From JAHIYU01 sp964476155 (lineage in GTDB: Bacteria; Krumholzibacteriota; Krumholzibacteriia; LZORAL124-64-63), in contig CAYYYS010000009.1 of NCBI GenBank assembly GCA_964476155.1, forward strand, positions 23,812-87,811: 64,000 nt of DNA, in the 5' to 3' direction. Positions 37,951-47,000 of the stretch are shown here, piece after piece. A program made the translations under genes and the position numbers. Below the pieces are notes generated by a model. The model did not search any database. It worked only from the letters and a program-made list of their open reading frames with translations, and was not told the DNA's origin. Position 1 is the stretch's first letter; each line of letters opens with the position of its first letter.

Positions 37951-39329
37951 AGATCACCCTGACGGTCAACGAACAACGCTACGACCTGGACGTGCAGCCC
38001 TTGCGCCGACTGCTCGACGTACTGCGCGAGGACATCGGCCTGACCGGCGCCAAAGAAGGCTGCGGCGAGGGGGAGTGCGGCGCCTGCGCCGTGATCCTGG
38101 ATGGCAAACTCGTCAACGCCTGCCAGGTACCCGTCTACCATGCCCATGGTCGGTGTCTGCGGACGATCGAAGGCCTGGGTACACCGGAGGATCCCGATCC
38201 CGTGCAGGCGGGATTCGTGCAGACCGGTGGCGTGCAGTGCGGTTTTTGCACCCCGGGGCTGATCATGGCGTCGCGCGCGTTGCTGAACGAAAATCCCGCA
38301 CCGAGCACCATGGAGATCCGCACTGCCTTGTCCGGCAATCTCTGTCGCTGCACGGGCTATGGGCGCGTTGTCGAGGCGGTCCATTGGGCCACGTTGCACG
38401 AAGGCGGGGATGTATCGGAGCCGGCTGCACCGACACCGGTCACGGCGCCCGTGGCTTCGCCCGACGACCAGGCGGTTGTCCATTTGCCCGAATCGCTTGA
38501 TGCGGCCCTGGATATTCTGGCCGGAGCCAACGGCGAGACGACGGTCGTCGCGGGCGCCACGGACCTGTCCGTGTTGATGCACCTGGGGCTGGTCCGTCCC
38601 ACGGTCGTGCTTGATTTGTCGGGCGTGTCCGAACTGCAGCGCATCGAGGAAGAGGACAGTCATGTGGTTGTCGGAGCCGCGGTCACTTTTACCGACCTGA
38701 TCCATTCCCCACTAGTCAATCGGGATCTGCCGTCCCTGGCCGAAGCGGCCCGTCTGGTCGGCGCGCCGGCGGTACAGAACGTGGGCACCATCGGCGGCAA
38801 CCTGGTCAACGCGTCACCCGGCGCCGACGCCGTGCCGCCCTTGTTGGCGTTGGACGCCGTGGTTCGCATCGCTTCGAGCCGAGGCACGCGTGAAGTGCCC
38901 GTCGACGCTTTCTACCTGGACTACCGATCCTGCGATTTGCAGCCGGACGAACTGGTCACGTCGGTGGCCGTCCCCATGCTCCACGACCGCATGAAGCAGG
39001 CCTTCTACAAGGCCGGCACAAGACGGGCCCAGTCCATCGCGCGGGTGAACCTGGCGTGCCGCGGACGCCTCGACAAGCTCAACTGTTTGCGTGATGTGCG
39101 CCTGGCCGCGGGCAGCGTGGCGCCGACCACCCTGCTGCTGCGCGAGACCATGGATTGGCTCGAGGGCCGCCAGCTCACACCGCAGGATCTCGGCGAGACC
39201 ACCCGCGAGGCCGCCGCCGTGGCCGCGCGCGAAGTGACACCTATCGATGATGTGCGCGCCACGGCCGAGTACCGCCGCACGGTGACCGGGAATCTGGTCG
39301 CGCGGTTTTTGCGGTCACTGGTTCTTTAG
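37947..39329 (+). CDS. Molybdenum hydroxylase B, fused [2Fe-2S]/FAD subunit
   Basis: The 460-residue protein fuses the two electron-transfer modules that are separate in complex A. Residues 1-155 hold the clusters (EGCGEGECGACAVILDG, CGFCTPG, CRCTGY); residues 175-460 hold the FAD domain (VVAGATDLSVLMH, VGAPAVQNVGTIGGNLVNAS). A Pro/Ala/Thr linker joins them, as in XdhA of purine-using bacteria. The GTG at 37947 overlaps the previous stop. Its last 89 bases overlap an HNH gene on the other strand. Confidence 0.92.
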   Translation: MKITLTVNEQRYDLDVQPLRRLLDVLREDIGLTGAKEGCGEGECGACAVILDGKLVNACQVPVYHAHGRCLRTIEGLGTPEDPDPVQAGFVQTGGVQCGFCTPGLIMASRALLNENPAPSTMEIRTALSGNLCRCTGYGRVVEAVHWATLHEGGDVSEPAAPTPVTAPVASPDDQAVVHLPESLDAALDILAGANGETTVVAGATDLSVLMHLGLVRPTVVLDLSGVSELQRIEEEDSHVVVGAAVTFTDLIHSPLVNRDLPSLAEAARLVGAPAVQNVGTIGGNLVNASPGADAVPPLLALDAVVRIASSRGTREVPVDAFYLDYRSCDLQPDELVTSVAVPMLHDRMKQAFYKAGTRRAQSIARVNLACRGRLDKLNCLRDVRLAAGSVAPTTLLLRETMDWLEGRQLTPQDLGETTREAAAVAAREVTPIDDVRATAEYRRTVTGNLVARFLRSLVL

Positions 39330-40167
39330 CGGGCCGATGGATCAGCTGATGGCAGCTCGAGCATAACACCTGAAGATTGTCCGCTTCATTACCGCCGCCC
39401 AGCGATCGTGGGCGACGGTGGTGAACCTCCAGAAAGCGCGTTCGCCCGCAGCCTGGTGTTTCGCAGCGGTGGCTGGCGTGGATCATGGCAGCTTGGCGGG
39501 TTTTCGGTGGAATAGTCGAACGGTTAGGCTTGCCGGGCTCCTGGATGACGGCATCACATTGCACGACCTCGGTTGATATGGGCTTGGGACCACGGTCGGT
39601 TTGCACCTCGGACTTTCCACACTTTTTACACGTGTAAACGACGACTTGATAAGGCGGGCTGGAGACGGCCTTTGTTTCGGACCTTTGCGCAAGTTTCTCC
39701 GCAAAGTCGTTCAGCGCGGCGAGCAACAATTCGGCGCGGTCCATTCCTTTTACAGTCGAGCCTTTTCGGTTGCCTAGTTTGCGGATCGTTTCGAACAAGG
39801 CTTCATGACGGGCGTATTGTTCGGTTGTGAGTTTTGTATTCACCGAGACCGGAGCGTCCGTGGGTAGCGTCGGTGATGGTTCGTCCAAATCCAGCGCAGG
39901 CAGCTCCGCAACTTGTGGCGCCTGGCGAGCCCGCTTGCGAGTTGCTCTTACTGTCTGCTCCAACTTGCGACTGCTCGATCGCTCCGCTTCGGCGATCCAA
40001 CGTTCTTCACTTTCGGGCGTCGCCACCTTGGCCACCTCCCGCGCCTTGGTCCAACCCAAATCACCGGCCGCCACCGATCGACGCAGTTGTGGCCACATGG
40101 CCGGGGCATCATCTTGGGCGAGAACCAGAACAGACGGATCATTAGGATATCCTCTCCTGAGTGTCAC
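39241..40167 (-). pseudogene. HNH endonuclease (DUF222-type), N-terminally truncated
   Basis: The frame has a helical segment (GDLGWTKAREVAKVATPESE) and a C-terminal HNH domain: CETPGCGRTRFLEVHHRRPR, then GGGNEADNLQVLCSSCHQLIH with zinc cysteines and the His-Asn-His triad. Proteins of this type are usually over 400 residues with a longer N-terminal DUF222 region; here the frame starts at a GTG inside it. The last about 30 residues are antisense to the molybdenum hydroxylase gene and look like read-through. They are often scattered as orphan nucleases; activity here is doubtful. Confidence 0.65.
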
Positions 40168-40425
40168 ACACGATCGACGCTCCTACATCGGGTCGTCCGC
40201 GCTTGAGACAAGACCTCTCGCGAGGAAGTCACATGGAAAATGAATGAAAGCTCATTTATTATTCCCGGATAATGGAATATCATGTAACACATAGATTAGA
40301 CTGTATTTAGCAAGTCGACTGGGGGTGTCCGTGGGACCATGGGCATGGCTAAAGCCGTCGAGAGGGAAGATGACATGACTATTGTCGTGGTGGCGGGAAG
40401 CAGGTTTGTGACGCGGGGACGGATT

Positions 40426-41829
40426 TCAATCGCGTGAATGACGTCGGAGGGCCCGTTCCAGGGCCACGGCCGGTCCCCAATGCCCCCGGTGCCGCAGCCA
40501 GCCCACGAATCGTCGCGGCTGAAATCCTCGCGCGAGGGAGAAGACCACGAAGCCCACCGTCACCGCTCGGACGGCCATCCAGAAGATGTCGCCCCAGGGT
40601 GCGCCGGCGGCCAGCACGATGGCGGCGATAAGCAGCAGCGGTAGCCAGAAGACGGGGCGAGTGAGGTCTATCAGACCCAGCAGGAACGAACGCCGTCGCG
40701 AGACGGGGCGGTCTTGCCCGAGTCCTTCCATGCGGCTCGCCATCAATTCGCGGAAGCGGTCCGGCAGGGATCGGCGGCGATAGACGAACAGGCCCACCGA
40801 CATGGCGCCCAGTCCCCAGACGACGATCCATATCCCGATGGCGGTCCACAGACCCGGAGTCGACAGATCCCAGCGCTCGGTCAGCCAGCCGGTCACCGAC
40901 GCGTAGGCGCGCATGAGTTGGTCGCCCACCAGCAGGTATTGGAGGATTGCGCCCTGGGCGCCGGCCCAGGCTCCCACCAGCCAGCCGCCCAGCCCGATGC
41001 CGAGGGGGTTCCAGCCGAACACGGTTGTCGCGCTGCCGAAGAGTAGGCCCTGCAGGGTAATGGCCAGCATGGGACGCAGGCGACTTCCCGCCGGCGACAC
41101 GGCCTTCAGCCCGGCCGCGATGAACGGGATCCAGATCACGCGCCGGCGGCATCCGAGCCCGGCGCCGGCAATGACCATGACGGCCGTCTGCAGACTGGAG
41201 AGGATCAAGCCCCGGCCGGGCACGCGAACGCCGTGCAGGGCCGAGCCGAGGCCCACTTCCACACCGCCGGCGCCGGCGCCGTAGCCGCCCACGCGCATCC
41301 AGTCGCGGTGCTCCAGGCAGGCGGTGCGTAGAGTCTCCCAGGCGTCCGGGTGTTCGGCGTCCACCTCGACATCGAAGTCGCGTGCCAGTCGGGAGGCGAT
41401 CTCGTCGACATGGCCGGCGCGAACGCTGATCGCGACCACGTCGGGCGCGGCGGCCCGCAGGTCGGACCACAGCCCCATGTGTCCCCGGCCGGCTGCTTCG
41501 AGCTGACCGAACTCATCGAGAACGACGAGGTGCGGCGGGGTGTCTTCGGTGAGGGCTCGGGCCCAGTCGCGGGCCTCGGCCAGCGCGGTTTCGTCGAAGG
41601 TGTAGGCGGGGATTCCCTTGGGTGTGCGGCGAGCGAAAGGGGTGACGTGGCCGTCGGCGACCCACTCCATGTCGTAGCGGGCGGCGCCCATGTGCGGGTT
41701 GCGGCGATCGTGGGCGCGGGCCAGGAAGCCGTCGGCCGACCGCCCCTGGGCTTTTGACCATGCGGCCAAGGTAGCCAGCAATGTTGTTTTTCCTGCGCCA
41801 GGGGGACCGGTGACGGCGATGAGCAGCAT
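40426..41829 (-). CDS. P-loop NTPase fused to a multi-pass membrane domain
   Basis: Residues 1-165 are a small NTPase resembling THEP1/DUF2478-type proteins: Walker A GPPGAGKTT at 8-16 and Walker B LVVLDEFGQLE near 101-111. Residues 185-465 contain six or seven hydrophobic helices: LILSSLQTAVMVIAGAGLG, LAITLQGLLFGSATTVFG, IGLGGWLVGAWAGAQGAIL, IGIWIVVWGLGAMSVGLFV and two more. The membrane part recalls substrate-binding S components plus a transmembrane coupling protein of ECF transporters, but I cannot confirm that. It lies 7 bp after a lipoprotein gene, presumably one operon, near the molybdenum enzymes. Confidence 0.75.
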   Translation of the reverse strand: MLLIAVTGPPGAGKTTLLATLAAWSKAQGRSADGFLARAHDRRNPHMGAARYDMEWVADGHVTPFARRTPKGIPAYTFDETALAEARDWARALTEDTPPHLVVLDEFGQLEAAGRGHMGLWSDLRAAAPDVVAISVRAGHVDEIASRLARDFDVEVDAEHPDAWETLRTACLEHRDWMRVGGYGAGAGGVEVGLGSALHGVRVPGRGLILSSLQTAVMVIAGAGLGCRRRVIWIPFIAAGLKAVSPAGSRLRPMLAITLQGLLFGSATTVFGWNPLGIGLGGWLVGAWAGAQGAILQYLLVGDQLMRAYASVTGWLTERWDLSTPGLWTAIGIWIVVWGLGAMSVGLFVYRRRSLPDRFRELMASRMEGLGQDRPVSRRRSFLLGLIDLTRPVFWLPLLLIAAIVLAAGAPWGDIFWMAVRAVTVGFVVFSLARGFQPRRFVGWLRHRGHWGPAVALERALRRHSRD

Positions 41830-41836
41830 TGTCGGA

Positions 41837-42130
41837 TTAACCGCCGATCTTTTCGGTCACGTCCTCGACGATCTCTCCGGTTGCGTCGATGGCGTCTTCG
41901 ACGGCATCACCTGTGGCTTCAGCGGCGTCACCCAAGGCCTCGCCGGCCGCGTCGACGGCATCGCCCGCGGCATCGCCAGCGTCGCCCAGGGCCTCGCCGG
42001 CCGCTTCGCCGATCGCCTCCCCGGCGGTTTCGGCGGCTTCCTCGGTATTGTCGCAGCCGGCCAGAGCAAAAGCGAATGTGGCGATCACCGCGAGCAGCAG
42101 GATCAGGGGCCGATTCTTCAGGTCTTTCAT
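41837..42130 (-). CDS. Small Ala/Glu/Asp-rich lipoprotein
   Basis: The 97-residue product has a lipobox (LAGC) after a hydrophobic signal. The mature part is a long run of short repeats of the form AGEA-hydrophobic-GDA (for example GEALGDAGDAAGDAVDAAGE), predicted as one acidic amphipathic helix. Such proteins can anchor or space envelope layers. It starts at the ATG at 42130 and is followed directly by the NTPase-membrane fusion gene. Confidence 0.8.
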   Translation of the reverse strand: MKDLKNRPLILLLAVIATFAFALAGCDNTEEAAETAGEAIGEAAGEALGDAGDAAGDAVDAAGEALGDAAEATGDAVEDAIDATGEIVEDVTEKIGG

Positions 42131-42215
42131 GTCGTCTCCTCGGAGCGGGTTTGTCGCGGTCTACGCGCGGTCTCACGGATCGATAGACACGGTCAAAGAA
42201 GTGAAGTCACGGATG

Positions 42216-42365
42216 TCATTCGTATTCCTTGGGCACCACGCAGATGAAGACGAAGGGTTCGTCACCCGCGTTGCGGAACTTGTGCAGCTCGTCCGGTGCG
42301 ACGAAGGCAAAATCGCCGCCAACCCCCAATTTCCTGTTTGACAGAACACTAGGGACTTTCGAAGA
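42216..42365 (-). pseudogene. Cupin-domain protein, C-terminal remnant
   Basis: A 50-codon frame ends with GGDFAFVAPDELHKFRNAGD and PFVFICVVPKEYE, the last two strands of a small cupin with one metal-ligand histidine (ELHKF). The first half of the barrel, with the other ligands, is missing and there is no start codon. Another 5'-truncated gene in this window. Confidence 0.6.
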
Positions 42366-42415
42366 CTAGCACGGCGCGGCGTCGGCGTCACTGTAAGGGC
42401 CGTGTGGCGAAATGA

Positions 42416-42511
42416 GCAGGAGCCGCCTCAAAACGCCGCGGGAACGACGTTGCGACCGCGTGAAGTTGCCGGTCCGACGATCCCGTGGCGGGAAAGGGCG
42501 GCGGCTCCTGC
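42416..42511. ncRNA. Candidate structured RNA or palindromic element
   Basis: A perfect 12-bp outer stem (GCAGGAGCCGCC at 42416 with GGCGGCTCCTGC at 42500) encloses an internal loop TCAAAA/GGAAAG, then a 10-bp stem (CGCCGCGGGA with TCCCGTGGCG, one G-U), then a shorter distal stem and a GAAG-containing tip. Nested stems with a purine-rich internal loop resemble an RNA. Only one copy is seen here; direction of transcription is unknown. Confidence 0.45.
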
Positions 42512-42653
42512 AAGATTCGACGGTCGGAAGAGGTGGGAATCTCCCGGTAGATCAGACAGAATACGGAATCCCGTGATGGCGGGCAATACGACACCCGGAA
42601 ATGGTTATGCAACCTTTGGGACCAGGCGTGCGTCTTTGATCTTCGTGACCTTT

Positions 42654-42747
42654 ACCCGGAGTATTCATGAGTCACCTACTGCGGAGGAGCAGTTTGAGAT
42701 CTGACAGCACCCTCCTCGTCACGGCAACTCATGAATATTCCGGGTAG
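42654..42747. repeat. Inverted repeat with TTCATGA core
   Basis: 20-bp arms TACCCGGAGTATTCATGAGT (42654-42673) and its near-perfect complement (42728-42747) flank a 54-bp spacer. The inner 16 bases of each arm recur at 9447-9462. It lies just upstream of the RND operon and could be an operator or a small mobile-element remnant. Confidence 0.6.
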
Positions 42748-42779
42748 ATCGATCCGCATTTACCCGGAGAGGCAAGCCC

Positions 42780-43991
42780 ATGACCCGCAAATCCATCCTG
42801 ATATCCTTGTTCGTGGTGATCGTCCTGACCGTTGGCGGTTTTGCGCTGTGGAAGGCCGGCCTGCTGCCCGTGGGTTCGGATGCGCAGGAGGCTGAAGCGG
42901 CGGCGGGCGACTCCCTCTCCGTGGACGAAACGGTCGCCGAAGTCGACGATGATGGTGACGAGGAAGAGATCGTGGCCGTGCCGGTCGAACTGTCCGAGGT
43001 GACACGTCGCGCCATCGCCGCCTACTACAAGGCGGCTTCGGTCGTGGAAGCGGACCGTCTGGTGGATCTGGTTGCCAAGACGCAGGGCCGCATCCAGGCC
43101 CTGAACGTGGAGGAAGGCGACTGGGTAACCCGGGGACAGGTTCTCGCCGAGATCGAGAACGATCGCGAGAAGGTCCAGCTGCGTCAGGCCAACCTGAAGC
43201 TCGCGGACCAGAACCGGCAGCTCGAGCGCAATCGCGCCATGGTCGATGAGGGTCTGATCAGCGATTCGGAATTCGACGTCGTGCGCTCGGCCTACGAACT
43301 GGCGGAAGCCGACCGGGATCTGGCCGAGATCGCATTGGAAGAAACCCTCGTGCGCGCCCCCTTCGCGGGACAGGTCACCGAGCGCAAGATCGTGTTGGGG
43401 CAGCAGGTCAACGTCACCGCGCCCCTGTTCGCGCTCGGCGATTTCTCGCCCATGCGGGTGCGTGTGTATCTGCCCGAGGAGATCGCCATGCGCGTGTCGC
43501 CGGGGCAGCGCGTGCTGATCACGCCCGAGGCTCTCGGTCGTGACCTGGAAGCCCGGGTCGAGCGGATCGCGCCCGTGGTCGATCCCGCCACCAGTACGGT
43601 GCGTCTCACTCTGCTGATCGAGGACGGCGCCGACCTGGTTCGCGCCGGCGGTTTCGTGAAAGCGCGGATCACCACCGACACCCACAACGACGCCCTGTCG
43701 GTCCCCAAGCTGGCCCTGGTCGAAGAAGGCGGCCTGCGCAGCGTCTTCGTGGCCGAGGCCGATACCGTGCGGAAGGTCGAGGTCAATGCCGGCCTGTATG
43801 ACGAGGTGTTCGTGGAGATTCTCGACGGTGTCGAGGACGGACAGTATGTGGTGACCGCCGGACAAGGGGGTCTGCGCACAGGCTCTCACATCGAGGCACT
43901 CAACGCCGCGGAGATCGGCTGGGATCCGACGCCGGACGCCATGGCCGTCGCCGGCGAGGATACGCAGCTTGCCACCGTCGAATCCAAGTAA
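42780..43991 (+). CDS. RND efflux periplasmic adaptor (membrane fusion protein)
   Basis: The 403-residue protein has an N-terminal membrane anchor (ISLFVVIVLTVGGFALWKAG), an acidic linker, and the HlyD/AcrA layout: biotinyl-lipoyl half (VEADRLVDLVAKTQGRIQAL), a coiled-coil hairpin (residues about 130-185), the second lipoyl half (APFAGQVTERKIVLGQQV), a beta barrel and a membrane-proximal domain. It bridges the inner-membrane pump and an outer-membrane channel. It is the first gene of a three-gene operon; no TolC-like gene follows. Confidence 0.9.
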   Translation: MTRKSILISLFVVIVLTVGGFALWKAGLLPVGSDAQEAEAAAGDSLSVDETVAEVDDDGDEEEIVAVPVELSEVTRRAIAAYYKAASVVEADRLVDLVAKTQGRIQALNVEEGDWVTRGQVLAEIENDREKVQLRQANLKLADQNRQLERNRAMVDEGLISDSEFDVVRSAYELAEADRDLAEIALEETLVRAPFAGQVTERKIVLGQQVNVTAPLFALGDFSPMRVRVYLPEEIAMRVSPGQRVLITPEALGRDLEARVERIAPVVDPATSTVRLTLLIEDGADLVRAGGFVKARITTDTHNDALSVPKLALVEEGGLRSVFVAEADTVRKVEVNAGLYDEVFVEILDGVEDGQYVVTAGQGGLRTGSHIEALNAAEIGWDPTPDAMAVAGEDTQLATVESK

Positions 43992-44031
43992 CGCCCATAT
44001 CCGATAACGCCCGTCAGCGGGGAGACCTCAC

Positions 44032-47000
44032 GTGAAAGCCATCCGTTTCGCCGTCACCCATCCCGTCACCATCTGGATGGCCACCCTGGCCGCCGTGGTT
44101 TTCGGCATGGTCGCTCTGGGCCGCCTGGACATGCGCCTGCTGCCGGAGATCCGCTACCCCAGTCTCACGCTGCAGACGGAGATTCCCAACACCACGCCCG
44201 TCGACGTCGAGAACCTGGTGACGCGACCCCTCGAAGAGGCGGTCGGCGTGGTGCCGGGCCTGCGACGCGTCCACTCGATCAGCCAGGCGGGCCTGTCCCA
44301 GATCACGATGGAATTCGGCTGGGGCACGGACATGGATTACGCGGCCCTCGACGTGCGTGAGAAGATCGACATGATCCAGCCGCCCGAGGACGCCCTGCCC
44401 TCGGTGCTTCTCAAATACGATCCGTCCCTGGACCCAGTGCTGCGTATCGGTCTTTGGGGGGACATGACCCAGGTGCAGCTGCGCAACATTGCCGAGGACG
44501 TGCTCAAGCGCGAGATCGAGTCGTTGCAGGGCGTGGCCGCGGCCAAGGTGGCCGGCGGTCTGGAGGAGGAAATCCAGGTCAAGGTGGACGAGGCGCGGTT
44601 ATCGGCGCTGGGCGTTCCCATCACCACGGTCAACCGGGCCCTGGCCCAGGAAAACGTGAACGCGTCGGGCGGGCGTCTGCGCGATCGCAACGCCGAATAC
44701 ATCGTGCGCACCCTGAGCCGCTTCGAGAACCTCGACGATATCGGTGAAGTCACCGTAACGGTGCGCGACGGTCAGCCCGTGAAGCTGCGCGACGTGGCGG
44801 CCATCACGCGCACTCACCGCGAACGGACCACCATCACGCACGTGGACGGCCGCGAGAGCGTGGAGATCGCCGTCTACAAGGAGGGCGACCAGAACATCGT
44901 GGAAATGGCCGCGCGGGTGCGCAGTCATCTGGAACACACGCGCGAGCAACTGCCCGGGGGCGTGAACGTCGAGGTGCTCTTCGACCAGTCGGTGTTCATT
45001 GCCAAGGCCATCTCCGAGGTGCGCAACAACGCCCTGCTCGGTGGTCTGCTGGCGGTGCTGGTGCTCTTCGTCTTCCTGCGCGATTTCCGCAGCACGCTGA
45101 TCATCGGCGTGTCGATTCCCATCTCGATCGTCGCCACCTTCATTCTCATGCACACCCGCGGCGTCTCGCTGAACGTGATGTCCCTGGGCGGGCTGGCCCT
45201 GGGCGTGGGCATGCTGGTGGACAACTCCATCGTGGTGCTCGAAGCCATACATCGGCGGCGAGAAGAAGCGAAGGGTGATGTCGACCGGCGGAAGCTCACC
45301 GTCAAGGGCGCCTCGGAGGTGGGCTCCGCGGTGATCGCCTCGACCCTCACGACGGTCGCCGTCTTCGTGCCCATCGTTTTCGTGGTAGTTGGCGTGGCCG
45401 GACAGATTTTTCGCGACCAGGCCCTGACGGTCACCTTCTCCCTGTTCGTCTCGCTGATCGTGGCGCTCACCTTCACGCCCATGGCCATGGCCTGGGGCGC
45501 GCGCGACGGTGGTGCGGATCAGGGCGGCGAGCGGCTCGCTTTCCGCCGCCGCCTTTTCGCCTGGACGCGCTTCGCCGGCGAGACACGCAATTTCTGGTGG
45601 TATCCGCGCGCAATCATGCTGGGATTCGTACTCTTCCTGCCCGTGTTGCTGGTGACCCTTGTGCGGCAGCTGGGATGGTTGATCGGGCGTCTCGGCGGGT
45701 GGGCCATGGTGCCGCTGACGACCGGTTTCGGTATCGTCTGGCCGCGGCTGGTGCGCAGCTATTCGCACCTGTTGGCGGGGGCCCTGGTCCGTCGTGGCCT
45801 GGTGATGGTGCTGGTCGTCCTGCTGGCTGCGGGCGCAGTCCTGCTTTTCCCGACCCTCGGTAACGAATTGATCCCGCCGCTGGCCCAGGGTGAGTTCACG
45901 CTGGGTCTGGAGCTGCCCGAAGGCACGCCCTTGAGTCGCACGAACACGCGGGTCGCCGCCATCGAGACCGAGCTGGCCAGTGTGGACGGTATCGTGCTGA
46001 CCGCCTCGGACGTGGGCGTCAGCCGTGAGGGCAACACCAGCGCGCAGCGTCGCAAGGAGAATCGGGCGGAAATCCACGTCAAGCTCGACAGCGCCACCAA
46101 GGAGCGCGAGGAGCAGGTGCTGGAGGATGTGCGCGCCATCTTGGCGGGGTATCCCGAAGTGACCCAGAAGCTGCGTCGCCAGTCCCTGTTCAGCTTCAAC
46201 GCACCCGTGGAAGTGGACGTGTACGGCTACAACCTGGACGACCTCCAGGCCACCGTCTCGCTCGTGGCCAAGGAGATGGCCGATATCGACGGATTGCGCG
46301 ACGTGAAACAGGGCATGGTGCCCGGCTCGCCCGAGGTGCGCGTCTCCTTCGATCGCGACAAGCTCAATCGGTACAACCTGACCTTGTCGGACGTGTCGGA
46401 GACGGTGCGCGGCAAGGTTCGCGGCACCGTGGCCAGCCGCATCCGCGAGCGGGAGCGCCACATCGATATCCGCGTGCTCAACGAGGACGAGCAGCGCAAC
46501 ACGCTGCAGGCGGTGCGGAACCTGATCATCGCCGAGCGCGGGGGCATCTCCATTCCCCTGTCCGCGGTGGCGTCGATGAGCGTCGAGCGCGGGCCTTCGG
46601 AAATCCATCGATTGGGGCGCAAGCGCGTGGCCATCGTGACGGCCAACCTGGTCGGACGCGATCTGGGCTCTGTCTCGCAGGAGATCGAGGCCCGGCTGCG
46701 CACCCTCACGTTGCCGGCGAACATCAGCGTGGCCCTCGGCGGCCAGAACGACGAGATGCAAAAGTCCTACCGCTCGCTGCAGATGGCGATCCTGCTGGCC
46801 GTCTTCCTGGTCTATCTGGTGATGGCCGCGCAGTTCGAGAGCTTCCTGCATCCGTTCATCATCATGTTCACCGTTCCGTTGGCGCTGATCGGCGCGGTCT
46901 ACGGACTCAAGCTGACCGGTACCTCGGTGAGCGTGATCGCCGTGATCGGCGCGATCATGCTGGCGGGTATCGTGGTGAACAACGGCATCGTGCTGGTGGA

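Larger units (their letters stand above)
42366..42779. other. Structured intergenic region before the RND operon
   Basis: This 414-bp gap holds no supported ORF. It contains a branched inverted repeat at 42416-42511 and a second inverted repeat at 42654-42747, and the 11-mer TTTACCCGGAG occurs twice (42652-42662, 42760-42770). The second 11-mer supplies the GGAG ribosome-binding site of the adaptor gene. Confidence 0.6.

Noticed and set aside
40168..40425. Gene between the HNH and NTPase genes
   Set aside because: Short AT-rich stretch with only tiny frames, none with a start site or domain.
40379..41470. 363-codon minus-strand frame overlapping the NTPase-membrane gene
   Set aside because: Same-strand alternative frame, Arg/Pro-rich; the other frame has Walker motifs and membrane helices.
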